A stretch of DNA of 14,908 nucleotides from an uncultured Clostridia bacterium (GTDB lineage: Bacteria > Bacillota > Clostridia > TANB77 > CAG-508): NCBI GenBank assembly GCA_944386375.1, contig CALXAW010000024.1:1-14908 (forward strand). Reading direction: 5' to 3'. The notes below the pieces were generated by a model that searched no databases, had not been told where the DNA came from, and was given only the letters and a program-made list of their open reading frames with translations. Both the position numbers and the translations under genes were made by a program. Positions 1-8,035 of this stretch are shown here, in pieces; the first letter of the stretch is position 1, and each line of letters begins with the position of its first letter.

Positions 1-3000
1 GATGGCTTAATAGAAATATATAAAAAATTAAGACCAGGCGAACTACCAACAGTAGATGCAGCAAAAAATTTATTTAATGGACTATTTTTTGACAATAGAA
101 GATATGACCTAGCAAAAGTAGGTAGATATAAATTTAACCAAAAACTAAGTTTAGCAAAAAGAATACAAAACCAAATAGCAGCAGAAGATATTGTAAATAA
201 AGAAACAGGAGAAGTATTTGTTACAGCAGGAGAAATAATAACAGAAGACATAGCAGAACAAATACAAAACTCTGGAATAAATATAGTAGATGTTTTGGTT
301 TCAGAAAGAAAAGTAAGAGTTATAGGAAATGGAACAGTAAATATCTATAAAGCATTAGCAGATGTAGACTTAAGTAAAGTACACTTTAAAGAAAATGTAA
401 ATTATGAAGTATTAAAAAACATTATAGAAAATACAGACTCAAAAAATTTAGTAAAAACAATACAAGAAAGACATGACGAATTAGTACCAAAACACATAAC
501 AACAGAAGACATAATAGCATCAATAAATTATGTACTAAACCTATCACATGGTTTAGGAACAATAGACGACATAGACCACTTAGCAAACCGTAGAATTAGA
601 TGTGTAGGAGAATTATTACAAAACCAATTCAGAATAGGTTTAACAAGACTAGAAAGAGTAGTACGTGAAAGAATGACAATACAAGACCTAGACATAATAA
701 CACCACAAACTCTAATAAACACAAAACCAATAACATCATCAATAAGAGAATTCTTTGGAAGCTCACAATTATCACAATTTATGGACCAAACAAACCCATT
801 ATCAGAGCTAACACATAAAAGAAGAATATCAGCATTAGGACCTGGAGGTTTAACTAGAGAAAGAGCAGGCTTCGAGGTACGTGACGTACACTATACACAC
901 TATGGTAGATTATGCCCAATAGAATCACCAGAAGGGCCAAACATAGGGTTAATATCTGCACTTTCTTCATTTGCAAGTATAAATGAATATGGCTTTATAG
1001 AAACACCATATAGAAAAATAGACCCAGAAACACATAGAGCAACAGACATAGTAGAATATATGAGTGCAGATGTAGAAGACAATTACATAATAGCACAAGC
1101 ATCAGAGCCAATGGACGAAAATGGCGAATTTATACATGACAGAATACGTGTAAGACACTTAAACGAAATAATAGAGGTAGAAAAAGATAGAGTACAATAT
1201 GTAGATGTATCACCAAAACAGCTAGTTTCTGTTGCAGCAGCAATGATACCATTCTTAGAACATGACGACGCAAAACGTGCACTTATGGGTGCAAACATGC
1301 AACGTCAAGCAGTTCCACTAATGATTACAGAAGCACCAATAGTAGGAACAGGTATAGAATATAGAGCAGCAAAAGATTCTGGAATATTGGTATTAGCACA
1401 AGATGATGGTGTAATAGAAAAGGTTACAGGAGACTTTATAACAGTAAAATACAAAAAACTAGGAACAGTTACACATAAACTACGTAAATTTAAAAGAACA
1501 AATGGTGGAACATGTATAAACCAAAGACCTATAGTTGTAAAAGGAGAAAAAGTAAAAAAAGGCGAAGTTATAGCAGATGGTCCATCTACACAAAATGGAG
1601 AAATGGCACTTGGTAAAAACGTATTAATAGCTTTTTCTACTTGGGAAGGTTACAACTACGAAGATGCTATACTAATTAGCGAAAGACTAGTAAAAGAAGA
1701 TGTATACACATCTATACATATAGAAGAATATGATTGCGAATGTCGTGACACAAAACTAGGAGCAGAAGAAATAACAAGAGACATACCAAATGTAGGAGAT
1801 GACTCATTAAAAGACCTAGACGAAAATGGAATAATAAGAATAGGTGCAGAAGTAAGACCAGGAGATATATTAGTAGGTAAAGTTACTCCAAAAGGAGAAA
1901 CAGAACTAACAGCAGAAGAAAGATTACTTCGTGCAATATTTGGAGAAAAAGCAAGAGAAGTTAGAGACACATCACTTAGAGTACCACATGGAGAAGCAGG
2001 AACAATAGTAGATGTAAAAATATTTGACAGAGACAATTCAGACGAATTAGGACCAGGTGTAAACCAAGTAATAAGATGTTATATAGCAACAAAAAGAAAA
2101 ATATCAGTAGGAGACAAAATGGCAGGACGTCATGGTAACAAAGGTGTTATATCTAGAATATTACCAGTAGAAGATATGCCATTTATGCCAGATGGAACAC
2201 CAGTAGATATTTTACTTAACCCACTTGGAGTGCCTTCACGTATGAACTTAGGCCAAGTTTTAGAAGTACACTTAGGAGGAGCAGCAAGAGCACTAGGTTG
2301 GAAAGTTGCAACACCAGTATTTGATGGTGCAACAGAAGAAGAAATATCAGACTTACTAGAAAAAGCAGATATGTCAAGAACAGGAAAAACAATTTTATAT
2401 GACGGTAGAACAGGAGACCCATTTGATAAGCCAATAACAGTTGGAGTAATGTATATGCTTAAACTACACCACTTAGTAGACGATAAAATACATGCTCGTT
2501 CAACAGGTCCATACTCACTAGTAACACAACAACCACTTGGAGGTAAAGCACAATTTGGTGGACAACGTTTTGGAGAAATGGAAGTTTGGGCACTAGAAGC
2601 ATATGGTGTTGCATACACACTACAAGAAATTCTTACAGTTAAATCAGATGATATTGTAGGACGTGTAAAAACATATGAGGCAATAGTAAGAGGCGAAAAT
2701 GTACCAGAACCAGGAGTACCAGAAAGCTTCAAAGTATTGGTAAAAGAACTTCAATCTTTAGGATTAGATGTAAAATTATATACTAAAGAAAATGAAGAAC
2801 TAGAAATAAAAGAAAACATTGACGAAGGAATAGAATATAATCCAGAAACAGATAAAAAGATCTTAGCAGAAGAAGAGGTTGCTGTTCAAGACGAAATAGA
2901 AGGAAACTATATAGAAGAAGACCCAGATGCAGACAAAACATTACTTGAAGACGAAGAAGATAGTGACGAATTTTTCGAAGACCTAGATGATGACGAAAAT

Positions 3001-3060
3001 GATATTTTTGACAATGACCTAGCAGAAGACAATATGTACAATGATGATGACATAATTTAA
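1..3060 (+). CDS. rpoB: RNA polymerase beta subunit, 5'-truncated by the window edge
   Basis: Beta subunit of the core RNA polymerase. The reading frame is open from base 1, so the start lies outside the window. The visible 1019 residues begin at a segment (IYKKLRPGELPT) that in Bacillus RpoB lies roughly 230 residues from the N-terminus. Visible landmarks are the fork-loop/rifampicin region at about 751-960 (FFGSSQLSQFMDQ, THKRRISALGPGG, PIESPEGPN), the catalytic-centre acidic pair in NYEDAI at 1660-1665, the GDKMAGRHGNKG segment near 2110-2150 and the C-terminal clamp anchor (QQPLGGKAQFGGQRFGEMEVWALE) near 2525-2610. The main rifampicin-contact positions (Q, D, H, R and S of the classic cluster) have the sensitive-type residue. 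From about base 2860 the protein ends in a very acidic, probably disordered tail rich in D and E. rpoC follows after 176 bases. The identification is secure. Confidence 0.98.
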   Translation, partial: DGLIEIYKKLRPGELPTVDAAKNLFNGLFFDNRRYDLAKVGRYKFNQKLSLAKRIQNQIAAEDIVNKETGEVFVTAGEIITEDIAEQIQNSGINIVDVLVSERKVRVIGNGTVNIYKALADVDLSKVHFKENVNYEVLKNIIENTDSKNLVKTIQERHDELVPKHITTEDIIASINYVLNLSHGLGTIDDIDHLANRRIRCVGELLQNQFRIGLTRLERVVRERMTIQDLDIITPQTLINTKPITSSIREFFGSSQLSQFMDQTNPLSELTHKRRISALGPGGLTRERAGFEVRDVHYTHYGRLCPIESPEGPNIGLISALSSFASINEYGFIETPYRKIDPETHRATDIVEYMSADVEDNYIIAQASEPMDENGEFIHDRIRVRHLNEIIEVEKDRVQYVDVSPKQLVSVAAAMIPFLEHDDAKRALMGANMQRQAVPLMITEAPIVGTGIEYRAAKDSGILVLAQDDGVIEKVTGDFITVKYKKLGTVTHKLRKFKRTNGGTCINQRPIVVKGEKVKKGEVIADGPSTQNGEMALGKNVLIAFSTWEGYNYEDAILISERLVKEDVYTSIHIEEYDCECRDTKLGAEEITRDIPNVGDDSLKDLDENGIIRIGAEVRPGDILVGKVTPKGETELTAEERLLRAIFGEKAREVRDTSLRVPHGEAGTIVDVKIFDRDNSDELGPGVNQVIRCYIATKRKISVGDKMAGRHGNKGVISRILPVEDMPFMPDGTPVDILLNPLGVPSRMNLGQVLEVHLGGAARALGWKVATPVFDGATEEEISDLLEKADMSRTGKTILYDGRTGDPFDKPITVGVMYMLKLHHLVDDKIHARSTGPYSLVTQQPLGGKAQFGGQRFGEMEVWALEAYGVAYTLQEILTVKSDDIVGRVKTYEAIVRGENVPEPGVPESFKVLVKELQSLGLDVKLYTKENEELEIKENIDEGIEYNPETDKKILAEEEVAVQDEIEGNYIEEDPDADKTLLEDEEDSDEFFEDLDDDENDIFDNDLAEDNMYNDDDII

Positions 3061-3069
3061 AACAAATTT

Positions 3070-3107
3070 ATTGTCTAATAGGAAATAAAACATTCCTATT
3101 AGACAAT
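3070..3107 (+). other. Perfect 15-bp hairpin after rpoB
   Basis: Bases 3070-3084 and 3093-3107 are exact reverse complements (attgtctaataggaa and its mate) around an 8-base loop. It starts 10 bases after the rpoB stop. No T-run follows, so it does not look like a classical intrinsic terminator for the + strand. It could be an RNase processing or mRNA-end stabilising structure, or a Rho-independent attenuator lacking a U-tract. The pairing is seen directly; the role is inferred. Confidence 0.8.
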
Positions 3108-3120
3108 AGCCATAAATTAA

Positions 3121-3149
3121 TTGAATAGACATCAAAAAAGTTTTATACT
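3121..3149 (+). promoter_or_regulatory. Candidate sigma-A promoter for rpoC
   Basis: A -35-like TTGAAT (3121-3126) and a -10-like TATACT (3144-3149) are separated by exactly 17 bases. Transcription would start near 3156 and give a leader of about 80 bases before rpoC. rpoC is normally co-transcribed with rpoB, so this would be a secondary internal promoter. It is a sequence match only. Confidence 0.5.
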
Positions 3150-3155
3150 ACAAGA

Positions 3156-3236
3156 GGGAATTGTTCGAGCGGTGTTTAAGTATAAAATAGTTTTGAAGTC
3201 ACCTAAAACAATTGTATAAGGGGGCCATTTATAGTA
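3156..3236 (+). promoter_or_regulatory. Potentially structured leader upstream of rpoC, with its SD
   Basis: aattgtt at 3159-3165 can pair with aacaatt at 3207-3213, and ggtg at 3171-3174 with cacc at 3200-3203, closing a hairpin just before the SD aaggggg (3218-3224, 12 bases from the ATG at 3237). A competing or pseudoknotted stem joins ttttatact (3141-3149) to agtataaaa (3179-3187), extended by aaaa (3136-3139) with tttt (3191-3194). That second stem needs RNA starting upstream of the internal promoter. I know no named RNA family at this position. Confidence 0.4.
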
Positions 3237-6200
3237 ATGGATGAATTAGAAATATTTGAAAAATTAAAAATTGGTATTGCATCAGATGAAAGAATAAGAG
3301 AATGGTCAAAAGGCGAAGTAAAAAAACCAGAAACAATTAATTATAGAACATTAAAACCAGAAAAAGACGGTCTATTTTGTGAAAAAATATTTGGACCTAC
3401 AAAAGACTGGGAATGCCATTGTGGTAAATATAAAAGAGTTAGATATAAAGGTATAGTATGTGATAGATGCGGTGTAGAAGTAACAAAGTCAAAAGTAAGA
3501 AGAGAAAGAATGGGACATATAGAACTTGCAGCACCAATTGCACATATATGGTATTTTAAAGGAATTCCAAGCAGAATAGCATTAATGTTAGATATATCAC
3601 CAAGAAACCTAGAAAGAGTAGTTTATTTTGCATCATATATAGTTACAGATAAAGGAACATCAGGACTAGAACAATGTCAAATATTAAACGAAAAAGAATA
3701 CCACGAAGCAGAAGAAAAATATGGTAAAAAATCATTTACAGCAAGAATGGGAGCAGAAGCTTTAAAAGAATTGCTAGAAAAAATAGACTTAGAAAAATTA
3801 TCAGCACAAATTAAAAAAGAAATAGAAAAAGCAAGTGAGCAAAAAAGAACAAAATTAATAAAAAGATTAGATACAGTAGAAGCATTTAGACTATCTGGAA
3901 ATAGACCAGAATGGATGATAATGAGTGTAGTACCAGTAATTCCACCAGAGCTAAGACCAATGGTTCAATTAGATGGAGGAAGATTTGCTACATCAGACTT
4001 AAATGATTTATATAGAAGAGTTATAAATAGAAATAACAGATTAAAAAGACTATTAGAATTAGGAGCACCAGAGATAATTGTAAGAAATGAAAAAAGAATG
4101 TTACAAGAATCTGTAGATGCACTAATAGACAATGGTAGACGTGGTAGACCAGTAACAGGAGCTGGTAACAGACCACTAAAATCATTATCAGATATGTTAA
4201 AAGGTAAACAAGGACGTTTCCGTCAAAACCTACTTGGAAAAAGAGTTGACTACTCTGGTCGTTCTGTTATAGTTGTAGGACCAGAACTAAAAATATATCA
4301 ATGTGGTCTACCAAAAGAAATGGCAGTAGAATTATTTAAACCATTTGTAATGAGAGAATTAGTAGGAAGAAAAATAGCACATAATATAAAAAATGCTAAA
4401 AGAATGGTAGAAAGACTAAGACCAGAAGTATGGGGAATATTAGAAGAAGTTATAAAAGACCACCCAGTTATGCTTAATCGTGCGCCAACATTACATAGAC
4501 TTGGTATTCAAGCATTCGAACCAGTACTAGTAGAAGGTAGAGCAATAAAACTACATCCACTTGTATGTACAGCATTTAATGCAGACTTTGATGGTGACCA
4601 AATGGCAGTACATGTTCCACTATCACCAGAGGCACAAGCAGAAGCAAGATTTTTAATGCTTTCTACAAACAACTTCTTAAAACCACAAGATGGTAAGCCA
4701 GTTACAGTACCAACTCTAGACATGGTACTAGGAAGCTATTATTTAACAATGCTAATAGATGGAGAAAAAGGAGAAGGAAAATACTTTGGCTCTAAAGACG
4801 AGGCAATAATAGCATTCCACAATAAAGAAGTAGGTATACATGCAAAAATATTTGTAAGAGTAGAAAAAGAAATAGATGGAAAAATAGAGAAAAGAAAAAT
4901 AGAAACAAGTGTAGGAAGAATAATATATAACGAAGGAATTCCGCAAGATTTAGGATATGTAGACAGAAACAATGACGAAGAAAAATTCAACTTAGAAATA
5001 AGTTTCCCAGTTATGAAAAAGAACTTAGGAGACATTATAGAAAGATGTATAAAAGTTCATGGACTAGACGAAGTTGCAGAAGTACTAGACTATATAAAAT
5101 CAACAGGATTTAAATATTCTACACTTGCAGGTGTAACATTCTCTGTTGCAGATGTTGAAGTACCAGCAGCTAAAAAAGACATATTAGCAGAAGCAGACAA
5201 AAAAGTAGAAAACATCAGAAAACAATATAAACGTGGTTTAATGACAAATGACGAAAGATATCAGTCAGTAATAAAAGTTTGGGAAGATGCAACAAAAGAC
5301 GTAAGTAAAGCAATGGAAGAAAACTTTGACGACTTAAACCCAATATTCATGATGGTTAAATCTGGAGCACGTGGTAATATGAACCAATTAAGACAAATAG
5401 CAGGTATGCGTGGTCTTATGGCAAGTACTACAGGTAAAGCAGTAGAAATACCAATAAAATCATGTTTCCGTGAAGGTCTAGATGCACTAGAATACTTTAT
5501 TTCTTCACATGGAGCACGTAAAGGTCTATCAGATACAGCTTTAAGAACAGCAGACTCTGGATATTTAACAAGAAGACTTGTAGATGTATCACAAGATATA
5601 ATAGTAAGAGAAGAAGACTGTGGTACACATGATGGAATGGAACTTACAGAAATAAGAGATGGTAACCAAGTAATAGAAAAACTACAAGAAAGACTAATAG
5701 GAAGATATGCATTAGAACCAATAGTAGACCCTAAAACTAAAGAGGTTATAGTAGACACAAACACATTAATAAATGACGATATAGCAGAAAAAATAGTAGC
5801 AGCAGGAATAGAAAAAGTTAATGTACGTAGTGTATTAGGATGTAGAGCAAAACATGGTGTATGTCAAAAATGTTATGGTATGGGCTTAGCAAGAAGAGAC
5901 CAAGTAGCAATAGGAGAAGCAGTTGGAATTATAGCTGCACAATCTATAGGTGAACCAGGTACACAGCTTACTATGAGAACTATCCACTCTGGTGGTGTAG
6001 CAGGTGTAGCAGACATTACACAAGGTCTTCCTAGAGTAGAAGAACTATTCGAAGCTAGAAAACCAAAAGGATTAGCAATAATTACAGAAATAGATGGAAA
6101 AGTAAAAATAAAAAAAACAAAGAAAAAGAAAGAAATTGTAGTAACAGGTAAAGATGATATAAAATCATATACAATACCATTTGGATCAAAACTAAAAGTA

Positions 6201-6953
6201 AGAGATGGAGACTTAGTAAAAGCAGGAGACCCATTAATAGAAGGTTCAATAAATCCAAACGAAATACTTGCAATAAAAGGACCAAAAGGTGTGCATGACT
6301 ACCTAATTTCTGAGGTACAAAAAGTTTATAGAAACCAAGGTGTTGATATAAATGACAAACACATAGAAGTTATCGGTAGACAAATGCTTAAAAAAGTTAG
6401 AGTTGACGATAATGGCGACACAGATATGTTCCCAGGTTCTTTAGTAGATATGTATGAATTTGAGGACAAAAACAATGAGGCAGAGGCACAAGGAAAACGT
6501 CCAGCAACAGGAAAACGTGTATTACTAGGTATTACAAAAGCATCACTTGCTACAGACAGCTTCTTATCTGCAGCATCATTCCAAGAAACAACAAGAGTAT
6601 TAACAGATGCAGCAGTAAAAGGAAAAGAAGACCATCTATTAGGATTAAAAGAAAATGTAATAATAGGTAAACTAATCCCTGCAGGAACAGGTATGAGAAA
6701 ATACCAAGATATTAAAATAAAATCACTAGTAGAAGAAGAAGAAAAGCAAAAAGAAAGAGAAAGACAAAAACAAAAAGAAAAGGAAAAGCAAAAGGAAAAA
6801 GAAAAAGCTCAAAAACAAAAACAAGATAAAGAAAAAGATAAAGAAGAAAAGAAAGACGAAAAGCAAGCACAAGAAAAAGAACAAAAAACAGAGCAAAAAA
6901 AGGAAAAAAACACAAAAAAAGAACAAGAAACAGCTGAAAATACAGAAAAATAA
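3237..6953 (+). CDS. rpoC: RNA polymerase beta' subunit
   Basis: Catalytic beta' subunit of RNA polymerase, 1238 aa. It carries the N-terminal zinc-binding motif CHCGKYKRVRYKGIVCDRC, the catalytic NADFDGD motif with the three Mg-binding aspartates at D450, D452 and D454, the bridge helix beginning around residue 755 (ISSHGARKG), the second zinc site formed by C795, C869, C876 and C879, and the trigger loop (MRTIHSGG, H917). The conserved fold ends around residue 1160. Beyond it lies an unusual tail, about residues 1166-1238, made almost only of E, K, Q, D and R, with 27 basic and 25 acidic residues. This makes the protein longer than Bacillus RpoC (about 1199 aa). The ATG at 3237 is chosen because it has an SD (aaggggg) and gives the canonical N-terminus. 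Two TAA stops lie in tandem at the end. The identification is secure. Confidence 0.99.
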   Translation: MDELEIFEKLKIGIASDERIREWSKGEVKKPETINYRTLKPEKDGLFCEKIFGPTKDWECHCGKYKRVRYKGIVCDRCGVEVTKSKVRRERMGHIELAAPIAHIWYFKGIPSRIALMLDISPRNLERVVYFASYIVTDKGTSGLEQCQILNEKEYHEAEEKYGKKSFTARMGAEALKELLEKIDLEKLSAQIKKEIEKASEQKRTKLIKRLDTVEAFRLSGNRPEWMIMSVVPVIPPELRPMVQLDGGRFATSDLNDLYRRVINRNNRLKRLLELGAPEIIVRNEKRMLQESVDALIDNGRRGRPVTGAGNRPLKSLSDMLKGKQGRFRQNLLGKRVDYSGRSVIVVGPELKIYQCGLPKEMAVELFKPFVMRELVGRKIAHNIKNAKRMVERLRPEVWGILEEVIKDHPVMLNRAPTLHRLGIQAFEPVLVEGRAIKLHPLVCTAFNADFDGDQMAVHVPLSPEAQAEARFLMLSTNNFLKPQDGKPVTVPTLDMVLGSYYLTMLIDGEKGEGKYFGSKDEAIIAFHNKEVGIHAKIFVRVEKEIDGKIEKRKIETSVGRIIYNEGIPQDLGYVDRNNDEEKFNLEISFPVMKKNLGDIIERCIKVHGLDEVAEVLDYIKSTGFKYSTLAGVTFSVADVEVPAAKKDILAEADKKVENIRKQYKRGLMTNDERYQSVIKVWEDATKDVSKAMEENFDDLNPIFMMVKSGARGNMNQLRQIAGMRGLMASTTGKAVEIPIKSCFREGLDALEYFISSHGARKGLSDTALRTADSGYLTRRLVDVSQDIIVREEDCGTHDGMELTEIRDGNQVIEKLQERLIGRYALEPIVDPKTKEVIVDTNTLINDDIAEKIVAAGIEKVNVRSVLGCRAKHGVCQKCYGMGLARRDQVAIGEAVGIIAAQSIGEPGTQLTMRTIHSGGVAGVADITQGLPRVEELFEARKPKGLAIITEIDGKVKIKKTKKKKEIVVTGKDDIKSYTIPFGSKLKVRDGDLVKAGDPLIEGSINPNEILAIKGPKGVHDYLISEVQKVYRNQGVDINDKHIEVIGRQMLKKVRVDDNGDTDMFPGSLVDMYEFEDKNNEAEAQGKRPATGKRVLLGITKASLATDSFLSAASFQETTRVLTDAAVKGKEDHLLGLKENVIIGKLIPAGTGMRKYQDIKIKSLVEEEEKQKERERQKQKEKEKQKEKEKAQKQKQDKEKDKEEKKDEKQAQEKEQKTEQKKEKNTKKEQETAENTEK

Positions 6954-6973
6954 TAAGAATTATAACTTATCAG

Positions 6974-7015
6974 AAAGCCCCATAGGTAAGGTACAACCTC
7001 TACTTATGGGGCTTT
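6974..7015 (+). terminator. Hairpin terminator after rpoC
   Basis: aaagccccata (6974-6984) pairs perfectly with tatggggcttt (7005-7015), and further inner pairs around aggt/acct extend the stem. Only three T residues end the 3' arm, so the U-tract is weak. It lies 21 bases after the rpoC stop and would close the rpoBC unit. I see no convincing promoter between it and dapF, so dapF may depend partly on read-through. Confidence 0.75.
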
Positions 7016-7074
7016 AAATATATGTAATAAACCACAGCCATAAATCATATATTTGTAAAAAGGATGATGATGTT

Positions 7075-7986
7075 ATGATAAATTTTACAAAAATGCATGG
7101 CTTAGGTAACGACTATATTTATATAGATAGGCTAAATGGAAAAAATGAAATTGAAGCAGAAAAAATACCTAGTTTTGTAAGATATGCAAGCAATAGGCAT
7201 TTTGGTATTGGCGCAGATGGTGTTATTTTTATAGATAATAGCAAAATAGCAGATTATAAAATGAGTATATATAATGCAGATGGAACACAAGCAGAAATGT
7301 GTGGTAATGGAATACGCTGTTTTGCAAAATATGTGTATGACAAATATATATCAAAATGTAATTCAAATTGTAATGCAAAATGCAACCCAAAATGTAATTC
7401 AAATTGTAATGCAAAATGCAACCCAAAATGTAATTCAAATTGCATTACAAATAAGCCTATAAGTATAGAAACACTTGCTGGAATAAAGTATGCAAACTTA
7501 AAATTAGAAGATAGTGGAATAGAGATTATACAAATATGTATGGGTAAGCCACAAATTTTAGAAAAAGCTAAATTAAAAATATTAGACAAAACATTTGAAA
7601 TTACAAATATATCTATGGGTAATCCACATGCTATAATTTATGTAGATAATGTAGAAAATTTTGAAGTAGAAAAATATGGACCATTATTAGAAAACCATAA
7701 ATATTATCCAAATAGAACAAATGTAGAATTTGTGCAAATAATAAATAGAGGCAATATAAAAATGCGTGTATGGGAAAGAGGAACAGGCGAAACTTTTGCA
7801 TGTGGTACAGGTGCATGTGCTGCAGCAGTAGCAAGTAATGTAAATGGTTATACAAGAACTGATGTAACAGTATTGTTAAAAGGCGGAGAACTAAAAATAG
7901 ACTGGGACGAAATTAGCGAAAATGTATTTATGGAAGGAATAGCAACTAAAGTTTTTGAAGGTGTAATAGACGAAAATAATATATAA
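7075..7986 (+). CDS. dapF: Diaminopimelate epimerase with Cys-rich repeat insert
   Basis: Converts LL-diaminopimelate to meso-diaminopimelate, the last step before lysine and a peptidoglycan precursor; cytoplasmic. 303 aa, against a usual 270-280. It opens with the family signature FTKMHGLGNDYIYID. The two catalytic cysteines of the PLP-independent racemase mechanism are present at C76 (AEMCGNGIRCFAKYV) and C243 (ETFACGTGACAAAVAS), and the flanking GNPHAII and RTNVEFVQ motifs are intact. The extra length is an insert starting at residue 95, where the chain runs as four-residue units CNSN, CNAK, CNPK repeated twice, then CNSN and CITN, placing eight cysteines exactly four apart. The conserved fold resumes at ISIETLAGI. 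The ATG at 7075 has an SD (aaaaagga, 7057-7064). Both DapF lobes look complete, so the enzyme is probably active; the effect of the insert is unknown. Confidence 0.96.
   Translation: MINFTKMHGLGNDYIYIDRLNGKNEIEAEKIPSFVRYASNRHFGIGADGVIFIDNSKIADYKMSIYNADGTQAEMCGNGIRCFAKYVYDKYISKCNSNCNAKCNPKCNSNCNAKCNPKCNSNCITNKPISIETLAGIKYANLKLEDSGIEIIQICMGKPQILEKAKLKILDKTFEITNISMGNPHAIIYVDNVENFEVEKYGPLLENHKYYPNRTNVEFVQIINRGNIKMRVWERGTGETFACGTGACAAAVASNVNGYTRTDVTVLLKGGELKIDWDEISENVFMEGIATKVFEGVIDENNI
7357..7442 (+). repeat. 36-bp tandem repeat (2.4 copies) inside dapF
   Basis: 7357-7392 and 7393-7428 are identical 36-base units, followed by a partial third unit (first 14 bases, 7429-7442). Each unit is itself three diverged 12-base blocks, tgtaattcaaat, tgtaatgcaaaa and tgcaacccaaaa, giving the peptides CNSN, CNAK and CNPK. 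The unit length keeps the frame, so copy-number change would add or remove 12 residues without inactivating the gene. Confidence 0.97.
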
Positions 7987-7988
7987 AA

Positions 7989-8008
7989 CCCCCTATTTTT
8001 ATAGGGGG
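7989..8008. terminator. Shared terminator between convergent dapF and murE
   Basis: ccccctat (7989-7996) pairs with ataggggg (8001-8008) around a TTTT loop. On the - strand the stem is followed by TTTTATAT, a reasonable U-tract for murE transcripts. On the + strand it starts 3 bases after the dapF stop but no T-run follows. It probably acts in both directions, better on the - strand. Confidence 0.8.
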
Positions 8009-8035
8009 ATATACTAATTAGAAATTATGACTTTA

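Noticed and set aside
2130..2732. 200-codon open frame on the - strand within rpoB
   Set aside because: It lies wholly antisense to a highly conserved part of rpoB, has no SD and has a composition typical of an antisense shadow. The antisense frames at 1656-2036 and 5261-5764 are rejected for the same reason.
7016..7056. A promoter directly upstream of dapF
   Set aside because: AT-rich with several TATA-like strings, but no -35 box at acceptable spacing.
7357..7442. 36-bp repeats as a CRISPR array
   Set aside because: The repeats are directly adjacent without spacers and are translated in frame inside dapF.
7254..7589. 111-codon - strand frame with repeated QFELHFGLHFAL-type peptide
   Set aside because: It is only the antisense reading of the 36-bp repeats in dapF; the repeat length, a multiple of three, keeps several frames open.
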